From Marinifilum sp. D737 (GTDB taxonomy: Bacteria > Bacteroidota > Bacteroidia > Bacteroidales > Marinifilaceae): a stretch of DNA of 43,171 nt. Made by a program: the position numbers and the translations under genes. The notes under the pieces are model-generated. The model was not told where the DNA came from, searched no databases, and saw nothing but the letters and a program-made list of their open reading frames with translations. Positions 35,530 to 43,171 of this stretch are shown one piece after another (the first letter of the stretch is position 1; every line of letters starts with the position of its first letter). The stretch spans positions 1 through 43,171 of the forward strand of contig NZ_JANQCD010000038.1 of assembly GCF_026672275.1 (NCBI RefSeq), given 5' to 3'.

Positions 35530-36056
35530 TTTTAGGAAATCTTTCCGGGTTTTTTTAAGGTTATTTTGGTATAGTATGATTTTGTTGTGAGTAGTTTATA
35601 AAATTACCTATCTCATAAATTAAAAAATCATTTCTACTTTACTCGAGCGGACTTGGTGGGCATTGGAAGGACAAGCTTCTTATCCACAGAAAACATTTTA
35701 GAGAGACGGGGAAGCTTCGTCCCGAAATAGAATTTGTAAGCATTTGGGAGCCAAATGCAACAAAATTCATAATCGGGAGAGAAGATCACCCCGCCGAACT
35801 TAATGTTTTCAAGTAGAAGTAGTTTGTGCTTACACGCCCTTCCCGAAGCTTCGGGATTGTTTACTTTCTCATCGATGGAGAAAGTAAAAGCCATGCGGCT
35901 TGAGCAAAGTTAAACTAAAGAATGATCGATTTAGTTACTCACTATATTTCATACAGAACTGTTTTTTTTAGTAAAGTGTTTAGTATTCAGATCTTGAAAG
36001 TTCCCAGAGAGATTTTAGGGTTTATTGCTTACTGATCACAGGTAATTGTTCACCGA
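35530..36056. other. 527-bp gene-free region holding dispersed repeat R1 copy 2
   Basis: Contains the phoB leader, the R1 repeat copy (35654-35907) and about 150 bp of AT-rich sequence before phoU. The 86-codon frame in it belongs to the repeat. No gene is supported. Confidence 0.6.
35654..35907 (-). repeat. Dispersed repeat R1, copy 2
   Basis: The longest of three copies. On the minus strand it begins CTCAAGCCGCATGGCTTTTAC and the frame from that ATG (86 codons, to 35634) reads MAFTFSIDEKVNNPEASG, then RACKHKLLLLENIKFGGVIF. Compared with copy 1 it has an extra short palindrome CCCGAAGCTTCGGG (in-frame, three codons net) and about 60 bp more in its middle. Its plus-strand end GTGGGCATTGGAAGG...AAGCTTCTTA is also found in copy 3. 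Confidence 0.85.
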
Positions 36057-36749
36057 TTAATCTTCTTCAGATATGTCTTTGTGACGCAAATCGATTCCTC
36101 GTTGATAATAGATGGAAGCTTCGGCAATATTGGTAGCATTATCGGCAACTCTTTCAATGCTGCTTAAAATGTTTCCAAAGTTCAGCAAGTTGTACATGTC
36201 ATTCTGGTCTACGCCTTCAGGAGTTTCTTTTTTCACCATTCGTTTCATAAGATCGTATCTCATTTCATCAACAAACTCATCATTTTTAATGGTCCAAATG
36301 GCATATTCCATATCACTGTCTTCGAATGAAATTAATGCTTTACGCACCATTTTTTCACTTATCGATAGCATGTTTAGTAATGAATCGCGATGTTTTTCAG
36401 GGATAAATGGTGGTTCCATATGTTCGATGTATCGCAATACATTATTGAGTTGGTCTCCTATGCGCTCCATAAATCCGATCATCCTAAAGTAGGAGACAAG
36501 CAATCGCAATTCACTTGCCATAGGCTGTTGCAATCCCATGGTTAGAATGATATTGTCGCTCATTTTAATCTCCAGATTGTCCAGTTTATCTTCATTGGAT
36601 TTGAACTTTTCAATCCTTTTCGCATCGATGATATCCAGGCCATAGGATACAACTTCATCCATAATTTCAAATTGTTCCTGAAGGATTAGCTTCATTTTAC
36701 TGAAATCGGAATGTAGCTTATCGAATTTTTTATCTTTTTTGATGGACAT
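36057..36749 (-). CDS. phoU: Phosphate-specific transport system accessory protein PhoU
   Basis: A 230-residue all-helical protein with two PhoU three-helix repeats; metal-binding-type acidic clusters include LRLLVSYFRMIGFMERIGDQLNNVLRY in repeat 1 (E/D-rich ERIGD) and ILSSIERVADNATNIAE in repeat 2 (ERVAD-N-x-x-N-I-A-E). These ExxxD motifs are the family hallmark. It inhibits PhoR when phosphate is plentiful and limits Pst uptake. It follows pstB after 95 bp that contain a short TTATGAATTA-like tandem. Confidence 0.92.
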   Translation of the reverse strand: MSIKKDKKFDKLHSDFSKMKLILQEQFEIMDEVVSYGLDIIDAKRIEKFKSNEDKLDNLEIKMSDNIILTMGLQQPMASELRLLVSYFRMIGFMERIGDQLNNVLRYIEHMEPPFIPEKHRDSLLNMLSISEKMVRKALISFEDSDMEYAIWTIKNDEFVDEMRYDLMKRMVKKETPEGVDQNDMYNLLNFGNILSSIERVADNATNIAEASIYYQRGIDLRHKDISEED

Positions 36750-36763
36750 ACTATGTTAATTAT

Positions 36764-36803
36764 GAATTATGAGTTATGAATTATAAATTATGAATTGTAA
36801 ATG
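36764..36803. repeat. Short AT-rich tandem between pstB and phoU
   Basis: Repeats of the kind AATTATGA / ATTATGAG / TTATGAAT with slipping period of 8-10 bp. Simple-sequence DNA; no function indicated. Confidence 0.5.
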
Positions 36804-36844
36804 AGTAAGCGTAATTGCTTATTCAAACTTTAAATAACAGAAAA

Positions 36845-37693
36845 TCAACCAAATTTACCGGTTAGATATTCTTCGGTGCGTTTGTCTTTCGGCGTGGTAA
36901 ACATTTGCTTGGTCTTGCCATATTCTACCAACTCTCCCAGGTACATAAACATTGAGTAGTCGGAGATACGTGCTGCCTGCGACATGTTGTGCGTTACCAA
37001 TACGATGGTAAAGTCCTTCTTCAATTTCACCAGCAAGTCTTCAATTTTCGAAGTAGCAATAGGGTCAAGTGCCGACGTAGGTTCATCCAATAAAATAATG
37101 TCAGGAGTATAAGCCAGGGCACGTGCAATACACAATCTTTGCTGCTGACCACCTGATAAGAAAGTTCCTCGGTTGTGAAGTGCATCTTTTACCTCGTCCC
37201 AAAGTGCTACCTCTCGCAGTGATTTTTCAACGATTTCATCTTTTTCAGATCTTTTTAGCTTGATTCCATTCAGGTTAAAACCTGCAATTACATTGTCGTA
37301 AATGCTCATGGTTGGAAATGGGTTTGGACGTTGAAACACCATGCCAATCTTTCTTCTCAACTGAATAGGATTCAGTTCGTAGATGTTTTCATCACCCAAA
37401 TAAACCCCACCTTTATTGTGAGTGTTGGGATACAATTCGTGCATGCGGTTAATGGCTCTTAAAAGCGTACTTTTCCCGCATCCCGAAGGCCCCATAATTG
37501 CTGTAATTTTGTTTTTCGCGATGCCAGCGGATACATTCTGTATTGCATACTTATCACCTCCGTATGAAACCGATAAATCATCGATTTTTAAAACAGGAGA
37601 TTCAATCTTCTCAATAGGATTCTTTATCACGACGTTCTCTTTGTATTTTTGCTCTGTAGGCATTTGCTCTTGTTTTAGTATTGTACTTTCCAT
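36845..37693 (-). CDS. pstB: Phosphate ABC transporter ATP-binding protein PstB
   Basis: A 282-residue ABC ATPase. Walker A GPSGCGKST, Q-loop VFQRPNPFP (a PstB signature), LSGGQQQR, Walker B IILLDEPTSALDP, H-loop VTHNMSQAARISDY. It has an N-terminal extension of about 30 residues before VLKIDDLSVSYGG; an internal ATG at residue 7 is possible. Its start overlaps the end of pstA by 19 bp, implying translational coupling. Energises phosphate uptake through PstA/PstC. Confidence 0.96.
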   Translation of the reverse strand: MESTILKQEQMPTEQKYKENVVIKNPIEKIESPVLKIDDLSVSYGGDKYAIQNVSAGIAKNKITAIMGPSGCGKSTLLRAINRMHELYPNTHNKGGVYLGDENIYELNPIQLRRKIGMVFQRPNPFPTMSIYDNVIAGFNLNGIKLKRSEKDEIVEKSLREVALWDEVKDALHNRGTFLSGGQQQRLCIARALAYTPDIILLDEPTSALDPIATSKIEDLLVKLKKDFTIVLVTHNMSQAARISDYSMFMYLGELVEYGKTKQMFTTPKDKRTEEYLTGKFG

Positions 37694-38568
37694 TTTCTCG
37701 CGATTGCTTTAGCTGATAAATTCAGACCTAAGATTAATAGTAAGAGGAATAAGGAGGCACTCCATATCATATTTACCAGGTTGGGATCGTTGTAAAATTC
37801 CCAAACCAAAAGAGGTACCGCACTCGAAGGTTCTGTAATATTGGTGTTGATAACCGTACTTCCCAAGGCTGTAAGCATAAGGGGAGCTGTTTCTCCTGCA
37901 ATACGAGATATTCCCAGGATTACTCCGGTAAGGATGCCTGAAATACCAGTTGGTAAAATCACCTTAAGGATTACTTTGTGGTAAGGAACACCTAGAGACA
38001 GGGCGGCTTCTTTTAATGTTCCGGGAATCATTTTTAAGGTTTCTTCGGTTGAGCGGACGATAGATGGCAACATCATAATCGATAGGGCAACACTACCAGC
38101 CAAAGCAGAGAAACCGTTGGTTACCGGCTTTACAATCCAGATGTAGCCGATTACACCCAATACGATGGATGGTACACCCTGAAGCATATCCACAATAAAC
38201 CGAACCAAGCCTGCAAATTTTCCTTCGGCATTTTCGGCCAAATAGGTTCCACAAATAATCCCGATTGGAATGGCAATTAATGAAGCCAATCCAACAATAA
38301 TAAGCGTACCAACAATACCATTGGCAATACCACCCGGTATCACCTCGTTATTGGCAACTGCTATCATTGCTTCCATGGTATCAGGTGCTTCCTCGAAGAA
38401 AAAGCTGATGTTTAACTGGCGATATCCTTTAATTGCCAATTGGTATAGAATCAGGAACAATGGTACACCCGAAAGAAAGGCAAGGAAAATCATCGCATTG
38501 GTAAAGATTTTGTCTTTCAGCAAGCGCTGCTTCATCTTCCTGTCTGATATTTCTGTAGAGATATTCAT
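37675..38568 (-). CDS. pstA: Phosphate ABC transporter permease PstA
   Basis: A 297-residue inner-membrane permease with six helices. BPD_transp_1 signatures: AIPIGIICGTYLAENAEG, VDMLQGVPSIVLGVIGY and EAALSLGVPYHKVILKVILPTGISGILTG (the EAA loop that contacts PstB). An alternative start at residue 11 (MKQRLL) is possible. It lies 23 bp after pstC and overlaps pstB by 19 bp. Confidence 0.95.
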   Translation of the reverse strand: MNISTEISDRKMKQRLLKDKIFTNAMIFLAFLSGVPLFLILYQLAIKGYRQLNISFFFEEAPDTMEAMIAVANNEVIPGGIANGIVGTLIIVGLASLIAIPIGIICGTYLAENAEGKFAGLVRFIVDMLQGVPSIVLGVIGYIWIVKPVTNGFSALAGSVALSIMMLPSIVRSTEETLKMIPGTLKEAALSLGVPYHKVILKVILPTGISGILTGVILGISRIAGETAPLMLTALGSTVINTNITEPSSAVPLLVWEFYNDPNLVNMIWSASLFLLLLILGLNLSAKAIARKWKVQY

Positions 38569-38591
38569 TTCTTATCTTATATAATTGATGG

Positions 38592-39446
38592 CTAAGCCGA
38601 TAATTTTTTCATGATTAATTTTCCGATATAATTTACGATACCGGTGATGACGAAAAGGATCAAGCCGATCTCAATCAAAGCAGTGTATTTTAACCCTTCA
38701 GCTTCGCCAAATTGGTTGGCTATCAAACTGGCCATGGTATTTCCCAAATCGAAAATTCCGGTTGGCATATTATTGGAGTTACCAATCAGCATGGTAACGG
38801 CCATGGTTTCGCCAATTGCTCTACCTAAGGCAAGTATGTACCCTGCAAATATTCCCGAACCTGCATTGGGAACAATTACGTTTCTAACCACTTCGTAGCG
38901 AGTTGCTCCAAGTGAGTAAGCAGCTTCTTTTAAACTACCTGGAACCATTGAGATTACTTCGGCACCAAGAGAAGAAGCGTATGGAATAATCATGATCGCC
39001 AGAATTACCGATGATGTGAATATTCCGAATCCTTGTGCATTAAGACCCAGTTCTGCAACCAAAGGTTTTAATGCGTAAAATCCCCACAATCCGTATACAA
39101 CCGATGGAATACCAGCCAACAGATCAACTACCGATCTCAAAAAGGAAGGCAAGGCACCATCTTTAAAATATTCGCCTAAGAATAAGGAAATGGAAAAGGC
39201 GAAAGGAAATGTGATGATTAATGCCAGAATGGAGGTTAGGAGTGTACCGATAATAAATGGCAAAGCACCATAAGATTCACGTCCTTCTGTTGGATCCCAT
39301 TCTGTAGAAAATAAAAATCCAAACCCAAACTCTTTAAAAGAAGGGATGGAGCCAACAAATAGTGTAGCAACAATTCCCAGGGCAATCAGCACCATAAGAA
39401 CACCACTGCTAACTAATAAATATTTGAAGATTTTTTCGCTGTTCAT
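38592..39446 (-). CDS. pstC: Phosphate ABC transporter permease PstC
   Basis: A 284-residue permease with six helices. Signatures: FPFAFSISLFLGEYF, VDLLAGIPSVVYGLWGFY, and the EAA loop EAAYSLGATRYEVVRNVIVPNAGSGIF; GRAIGETMAVTMLIGN near the end is typical of PstC. It follows pstS after 114 bp with a strong hairpin. Confidence 0.95.
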   Translation of the reverse strand: MNSEKIFKYLLVSSGVLMVLIALGIVATLFVGSIPSFKEFGFGFLFSTEWDPTEGRESYGALPFIIGTLLTSILALIITFPFAFSISLFLGEYFKDGALPSFLRSVVDLLAGIPSVVYGLWGFYALKPLVAELGLNAQGFGIFTSSVILAIMIIPYASSLGAEVISMVPGSLKEAAYSLGATRYEVVRNVIVPNAGSGIFAGYILALGRAIGETMAVTMLIGNSNNMPTGIFDLGNTMASLIANQFGEAEGLKYTALIEIGLILFVITGIVNYIGKLIMKKLSA

Positions 39447-39475
39447 AAGATTTGAACGATTCAGTGTAATAGAAG

Positions 39476-39539
39476 AACGAGCTTGTTTCAGCTAATAGTT
39501 TGGAGAACTAATTGTTAGATAAGTTGAGACAAGCTCGTT
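39476..39539 (-). other. Large hairpin between pstS and pstC
   Basis: Fifteen-bp outer arms (39476-39490 AACGAGCTTGTTTCA with 39525-39539) hold one G-U wobble; an inner TAGTT / AACTA pair may extend it. No T-tract follows. It would lie in the pstS-pstC mRNA and could block 3' exonucleases or cause partial termination, allowing more PstS than permease. Confidence 0.65.
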
Positions 39540-39560
39540 GCTTGACCGAAGTCAATTGTT

Positions 39561-40631
39561 TTATTTTAATGCTTTTCCGTTATAAGTTACCTTCCCAAGA
39601 ACTGCTTTGGCTTTCGCTACTGCAGCTTCCGGAAGTGGAGCATAGTGTACTTTTGTAGTTTCTTTTTGAGCTTCAGGACTTACAACCCATTCAATCAATT
39701 TGATGGTTTGCGCCGCTTGATCAGCGCTTCTGTCGTTGTAGTTTTGCTCCTTGTAAAGAATTAACCAGGTAAAGCTGGAGATCGGATATCCATCAGCAGC
39801 ATCGGTATTGGTTAAGCTTACACGAGTATCAGCTGGCATTTCACCTTTGGCAGATGCACTTACCGACTCAACAGATGGAAGAATAAAGTTACCTGATTTG
39901 TTCTGGATGCTTGCTATAGGAATACCCATTGCAAAAGCGTACTCAGATCCGATGTAACCAATGGCACCTTCAGTTTGACTGATCGTACCGGCAACACCAG
40001 GGTTGCCTTTAGCGCCAATACCAACAGGCCATTTTAAAGCTTTACCGGCACCAATTTGCTCTTTCCATTCAGCACTTACTTTGCTCATGTAATCGCTGAA
40101 GATAAAAGTAGTACCCGATCCGTCAGAACGATAAACCACTGTGATTTCCATGTCAGGAAGTTCTACATCAGGATTTACTGCTGCAATTTTAGCATCGTTC
40201 CACTTGTTGATTTTACCCATGAAAACACCTTCCATCAATTCTGGCGTGAATTTTAATTCTGGTTTTCCTGGTAGGTTGTAAGCAGCAACAACAGCACCCA
40301 AACATGTAGGAACGTGAAGTACTTCTGCTGGCATGTCGGCTAGCTTCTTGTCATTCAGGAATGCATCGCTTGCTCCAAAGTCAACGATTTTATCTTTTAA
40401 GCTTCGGATACCTCCACCTGAACCAATTCCACCATAGGTTACCAATAAACCTTTTTCTTTGGTGTAGCTCTTGAAAATTTTGTTGTAAAATGGTTGTGGG
40501 AAGGTAGCTCCGGCACCTGTTATTGTTTTAGCCTTTTTATTGCTTGCAGTTTTATCTTTACCAGCATTTCCGCAACTTGCCATTAAGGCAACAGCAATAA
40601 CAGCAGTAAAAAGCAATTGAAATTTTTTCAT
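39561..40631 (-). CDS. pstS: Phosphate-binding lipoprotein PstS
   Basis: A 356-residue type-I-folded phosphate-binding protein. Lipoprotein signal with lipobox LMASC (C20). Binding-loop motifs: TGAGATFPQPFY (about 40-51), VTYGGIGSGGGIRSL, VDFGASDA, VVYRSDGSGTTFIFSDY and KGNPGVAGTISQTEGAIGYI. These loops are those that bind phosphate through backbone and serine contacts in PstS. First gene of the pstS-pstC-pstA-pstB-phoU series; upstream direct repeats suggest PhoB control. Confidence 0.96.
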   Translation of the reverse strand: MKKFQLLFTAVIAVALMASCGNAGKDKTASNKKAKTITGAGATFPQPFYNKIFKSYTKEKGLLVTYGGIGSGGGIRSLKDKIVDFGASDAFLNDKKLADMPAEVLHVPTCLGAVVAAYNLPGKPELKFTPELMEGVFMGKINKWNDAKIAAVNPDVELPDMEITVVYRSDGSGTTFIFSDYMSKVSAEWKEQIGAGKALKWPVGIGAKGNPGVAGTISQTEGAIGYIGSEYAFAMGIPIASIQNKSGNFILPSVESVSASAKGEMPADTRVSLTNTDAADGYPISSFTWLILYKEQNYNDRSADQAAQTIKLIEWVVSPEAQKETTKVHYAPLPEAAVAKAKAVLGKVTYNGKALK

Positions 40632-40957
40632 TTTGGTTTAAATTTTAGTTTAAAAAACGATTGTTCTTAGATTTTTTAATATTTTAAAATCTTGTTTGAT
40701 ACATTACATAGTGTAAAAAAGAACTAACTTGTATCTTTTCACACTACAATGTTAAAACACTAATGTTACAGGAATATTACAGCAATGTTAACAAATCGTT
40801 ACTAGTTGTAAGTATCAGAATATCAATGGTAAAAACTTGCGAAAATATTTTTAAGAAAGGATTTTTATTTAAGTTTCATTAATATTTTGTATCTGTTGTT
40901 ATGGCATTTTTGATTTAAAATAATTGAGCTTATTACAGATAAAATAATGTAGAAAGT
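40632..40957. other. 326-bp divergent regulatory region between pstS and the sirtuin gene
   Basis: AT-rich. Holds the direct repeats at 40749-40803 and leader DNA of both genes. Nothing else was identified. Confidence 0.55.
40749..40803 (-). promoter_or_regulatory. Putative PHO box: 11-bp spaced direct repeats
   Basis: On the minus strand the units CTGTAACATT, CTGTAATATT, TTGTTAACATT and AGTAACGAT follow one another every 11 bp (their TTA cores on the plus strand end at 40768, 40779, 40790, 40801; one more at 40754, 14 bp away). They resemble the enteric PHO box half-site CTGTCATA and have its 11-bp repeat spacing. They lie about 120-170 bp upstream of the pstS ATG. Confidence 0.65.
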
Positions 40958-41695
40958 ATGAAAAAGGATTTACAGGAAGTCGCCGATATCATTTCCAATT
41001 CAAAATCGATGATTGCTTTTACCGGGGCAGGAATATCGGTTGAAAGTGGAATACCACCTTTTAGAGGACCAGATGGATTGTGGAGCAGATACGATCCCCA
41101 ATGTCTGGATTTGGATTATTTTCATTTGAATCCTGTTGAATCGTGGAAGGCCATAAAGTCGATCTTTTATGATTTTTTTGGAGAAGCAAAGTCCAATGGC
41201 GCTCACAAAGTGTTGGCACAGCTCGAGGAGAAAGGATTGCTAAAAGCTGTGGTAACTCAAAATATCGACAATTTGCATCAAGAGGCAGGTTCAAAAACGG
41301 TTTATGAATTTCATGGCAATTCACAGAAGTTGGTTTGTTTGCAATGTGGTAAGAGCTATGTGCCATCTGAGGTAAATTTGGATGAATTGCCACCCAAATG
41401 TGAGCAAGACAAGAAAATTCTGAAACCCGACTTTGTCTTTTTTGGAGAAGGGATTCCTGAAGCAGCCTATCGAAAATCATTGCAGGCAGCCAGAGATGCT
41501 GATGTGGTATTGGTAATAGGAACTACAGGTGAAGTAATGCCTGCTGCCATGATTCCTACCGAGGCCAAACGAAATGGAGCGGTGGTAATCGAAATCAATA
41601 CCGAAGAATCGAACTATACAGATGGAATTACTGATTTTTTTCTTCAAGGAAAAGCAAGTGAAATTCTAGCCGAAATTTACAGTTTGATAAGATAG
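40958..41695 (+). CDS. NAD-dependent protein deacylase, sirtuin family (CobB-like)
   Basis: A 245-residue Sir2 enzyme. NAD motifs GAGISVESGIPPFRG (24-38), TQNIDNLH (100-107), catalytic H119 (YEFHG), FFGEGIPE. The zinc module has C127-x2-C130 and C148, but the fourth ligand position is D151 (KCEQD) instead of cysteine. Length usual for short bacterial sirtuins. It removes acyl groups from lysines at the cost of NAD. Divergent from pstS; nadA is also in the window, but not adjacent. Whether it prefers acetyl or succinyl groups is not clear. Confidence 0.9.
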   Translation: MKKDLQEVADIISNSKSMIAFTGAGISVESGIPPFRGPDGLWSRYDPQCLDLDYFHLNPVESWKAIKSIFYDFFGEAKSNGAHKVLAQLEEKGLLKAVVTQNIDNLHQEAGSKTVYEFHGNSQKLVCLQCGKSYVPSEVNLDELPPKCEQDKKILKPDFVFFGEGIPEAAYRKSLQAARDADVVLVIGTTGEVMPAAMIPTEAKRNGAVVIEINTEESNYTDGITDFFLQGKASEILAEIYSLIR

Positions 41696-41822
41696 GGAAT
41701 AGCTTGTAATGTCGTGTACTTGTGTGGTATAGAGGAATTGATTTCGATTTGAATTGTAATGAATACTGATACTCTATTGTTTTATGAGACATAAACAAAA
41801 GTAGATATCCCTGAAAATATTT

Positions 41823-41830
41823 TATATTTG
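41823..41830 (+). promoter_or_regulatory. Possible -7 promoter box for fabG
   Basis: TATATTTG fits TAnnTTTG and lies 86 bp upstream of the fabG ATG. No convincing -33 element, so this is tentative. Confidence 0.35.
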
Positions 41831-41916
41831 TTAGCGATTTTGGTGTTTGGGCTCGTGTATGAGTGGGAACATCATCCTTAATCAAGAATATATTTTTAAT
41901 AAAAATAGAATTTCAC

Positions 41917-42663
41917 ATGAAGTTATTAGAAGGAAAAACAGCGATTGTTACCGGTGCTTCTCGCGGTATTGGTAAAGCGGTTGCAATTGAATTTGCAAAA
42001 CAAGGTTGTAATGTTGCTTTTACTGACTTGTTCTACAATGAACAAGCTATCGAAACTGAAAAAGAAATTGCTTCTTACGGTGTAAAAGCAAAAGGATATG
42101 CTTCTGACGCAAGTGACTTTGCTGATACTGATAAAGTAGTTGCTGAAATCGTAAAAGAATTTGGTGCTATCGACATCTTGGTAAACAATGCTGGTATTAC
42201 TAAAGATACTTTATTAATGCGTATGACTGAAGAGCAGTGGGATGCAGTAATCAATGTGAACTTGAAATCTGTTTTCAACTTTACCAAAGCAGCTCAAAGA
42301 ACCATGTTAAAGCAGCGTAGTGGTTCTATCATCAACATGAGTTCAGTAGTTGGTGTTAGCGGTAACGCTGGTCAGGCAAACTACTCAGCTTCTAAAGCTG
42401 GTATCATCGGATTTACAAAGTCTGTAGCAAAAGAGTTAGGTTCCAGAGGGATCCGTTCTAATGCAATTGCTCCAGGTTTCATCATTACTGAAATGACTGG
42501 TAAATTACCAGAAGATGTAGTAAAAGAGTGGGCAGGAAAAATTCCATTGAAACGTGGTGGTACACCAGAAGAAATTGCTCAAACATGTGTTTACTTAGGA
42601 TCTGATTTGTCTTCGTACGTAACAGGTCAAACACTACACGTTTGTGGTGGTATGAACATGTAA
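41917..42663 (+). CDS. fabG: 3-oxoacyl-[acyl-carrier-protein] reductase
   Basis: A 248-residue short-chain dehydrogenase. NADPH site TGASRGIG (about 11-18), NNAG (about 87-90), catalytic serine in INMSSVVGVSG, and YSASKAG with catalytic Y and K. Segments such as GNAGQANYSASKAGI, SNAIAPGFIITEMTG and YVTGQTLHVCGGMNM are typical of FabG. The ATG at 41917 is chosen; an upstream GTG (41863) would add 18 non-homologous residues. Codon choice (GGT, GCT, AAC) is more strongly biased than in the neighbours, suggesting high expression. Followed by a strong terminator. Confidence 0.94.
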   Translation: MKLLEGKTAIVTGASRGIGKAVAIEFAKQGCNVAFTDLFYNEQAIETEKEIASYGVKAKGYASDASDFADTDKVVAEIVKEFGAIDILVNNAGITKDTLLMRMTEEQWDAVINVNLKSVFNFTKAAQRTMLKQRSGSIINMSSVVGVSGNAGQANYSASKAGIIGFTKSVAKELGSRGIRSNAIAPGFIITEMTGKLPEDVVKEWAGKIPLKRGGTPEEIAQTCVYLGSDLSSYVTGQTLHVCGGMNM

Positions 42664-42671
42664 GAAATATC

Positions 42672-42890
42672 ATACATTATAGATATGAGCCATCTCAATT
42701 GAGATGGCTTTTTTTATGAAAGTTTTGAAAAGTTTGAATCGTGGAAAGGTAGAAAAGTTGAAAAACTCAATGGACAATACCATGATGTAGCAAGGCATCG
42801 TTATAATTCCACATTCAAACAATAACAAAATTACACTCTCGATAGCTATTGAGACCCGAAAACTTTTATTTCGCTTGGTGATTCGCTTTC
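42672..42890 (-). repeat. Dispersed repeat R2, copy B, with preserved reading frame
   Basis: On the minus strand, the frame from 42888 to the stop at 42670-42672 is open for 72 codons and reads KRITKRNKSFRVSIAIES at the start and FSTFPRFKLFKTF towards the end; it agrees with copy A at 38 of 57 aligned residues by hand count. There is no in-frame ATG at its beginning. It holds an imperfect palindrome (42837-42854, core CGATAGCTATTG). Confidence 0.75.
42688..42715 (+). terminator. Intrinsic terminator of fabG
   Basis: Nine-bp arms AGCCATCTC and GAGATGGCT with loop AATT, followed by seven T residues. Confidence 0.9.
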
Positions 42891-43027
42891 ATCAGGTAAG
42901 TTTTTGTTAATAGACGCAGATTTTTAGGATTTCAGATGATTGTTTATGATATGCTTCGTTGGATGATTGATAGTGGGTAATTATTTTAAATTATTATTAC
43001 CAACCTTTAATTTGTTCTAGTGTCCAA

Positions 43028-43094
43028 AGTGGGCATTGTAAGGTTAAGCTGCTTAGACGTAGAAAAATTTTTAGTAATCCCGAAAGCTTTCCCT
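43028..43094. repeat. Dispersed repeat R1, partial copy 3
   Basis: AGTGGGCATTGTAAGG, then AAGCTGCTTA, AGAAAA, TTTTTAG, and a CCCGAAAGCTTTCCC palindrome, in the same order as on the plus strand of copy 2 (from 35654). More diverged than the other two. Confidence 0.65.
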
Positions 43095-43171
43095 TAGGTT
43101 TGCATAGTCATGGTTAATACAACTGATTTTGTAGTTTAGTGGTGATTAACCAGTCAGCAGAAGTAAACTAA

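Larger units (their letters stand above)
42664..43171. other. 508-bp gene-free end of window with two repeats
   Basis: Contains the fabG terminator, repeat R2 copy B (42672-42890), an AT-rich hairpin GGTAAT/ATTACC (42976-43001), and a partial R1 copy (43028-43094). No gene was found. Confidence 0.6.

Noticed and set aside
35634-35894. 86-aa ORF in R1 copy 2 as a genuine gene
   Set aside because: It lies entirely within a dispersed repeat; copy 1 of the same repeat lacks the start codon and has a large internal deletion. Listed as a repeat with a preserved frame instead.
36112-36492. 126-aa plus-strand ORF
   Set aside because: Antisense to phoU; no own motifs or upstream signals.
41061-41480. 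139-aa minus-strand ORF
   Set aside because: Antisense to the sirtuin gene with its complete catalytic motifs.

Overview
This is an AT-rich chromosomal segment of a Bacteroidota bacterium. The evidence is FecI/FecR sigma/anti-sigma pairs, an STN-domain TonB receptor followed by a DUF4249 lipoprotein, CarboxypepD_reg-like proteins, a Reg_prop/Y_Y_Y histidine kinase, and -7 promoter boxes of the TAnnTTTG type. Gene content and style suggest Marinilabiliales (Marinifilaceae-like, e.g. Labilibaculum or Marinifilum), but that placement is inference. No tRNA, rRNA, CRISPR array, complete insertion sequence or prophage was seen.

Layout. 154-1656: a YbaK-type deacylase and a secreted cell-wall amidase. 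1725-8048 (minus): an ECF sigma / FecR unit with a DUF3575-type porin-like protein, a small secreted protein, an STN TonB receptor and a DUF4249 lipoprotein, i.e. a surface-signalling uptake operon. 8254-9555: a small coiled-coil protein followed by about 0.9 kb of non-coding repeats. 9556-14187 (minus): a DUF819 membrane protein, a DEAD-box helicase, a UPF0104 membrane protein and a DUF5655 protein. 14248-18918 (minus): a second sigma/FecR unit whose partner is an STN + CarboxypepD_reg protein rather than a TonB receptor, preceded by a paralogue that lacks STN. 19168-26711: a membrane protein, nadA, a giant propeller sensor kinase, cutC and deoB. 27392-32798 (minus): an ABC-F protein, a TPR histidine kinase, an unknown 114-aa protein and an aldo/keto reductase. 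33025-40631 (minus): the complete phosphate-starvation set phoR, phoB, phoU, pstB, pstA, pstC, pstS. 40958-42663 (plus): a sirtuin and fabG.

The coding content is mostly recognisable. The less-described material lies in the intergenic DNA, which carries several distinct repeat families: (i) two head-to-head blocks of degenerate 21-bp units at 8884-9249; (ii) short 5+3+5 palindromes whose stems change in a compensatory way while a 3' GAAGTAT-like flank is kept (9414-9490, 12547-12720); (iii) an octamer-phased array of 24 units (32836-33027); (iv) two dispersed repeats whose copies keep a common reading frame (10833-11018 / 35654-35907 / 43028-43094, and 25268-25463 / 42672-42890); (v) a nested inverted-repeat element separating the ABC-F gene from its terminator (27108-27380). 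Upstream of pstS there are 11-bp spaced direct repeats that look like PHO boxes, and a strong hairpin lies between pstS and pstC.

How the genes fit together: the Pho block is one coherent regulon (PhoR/PhoB sensing, PstSCAB uptake, PhoU linking the two). The two sigma/FecR units are probably independent envelope-signalling circuits. The remaining genes are housekeeping (NAD synthesis, nucleoside catabolism, fatty acid synthesis, RNA metabolism).
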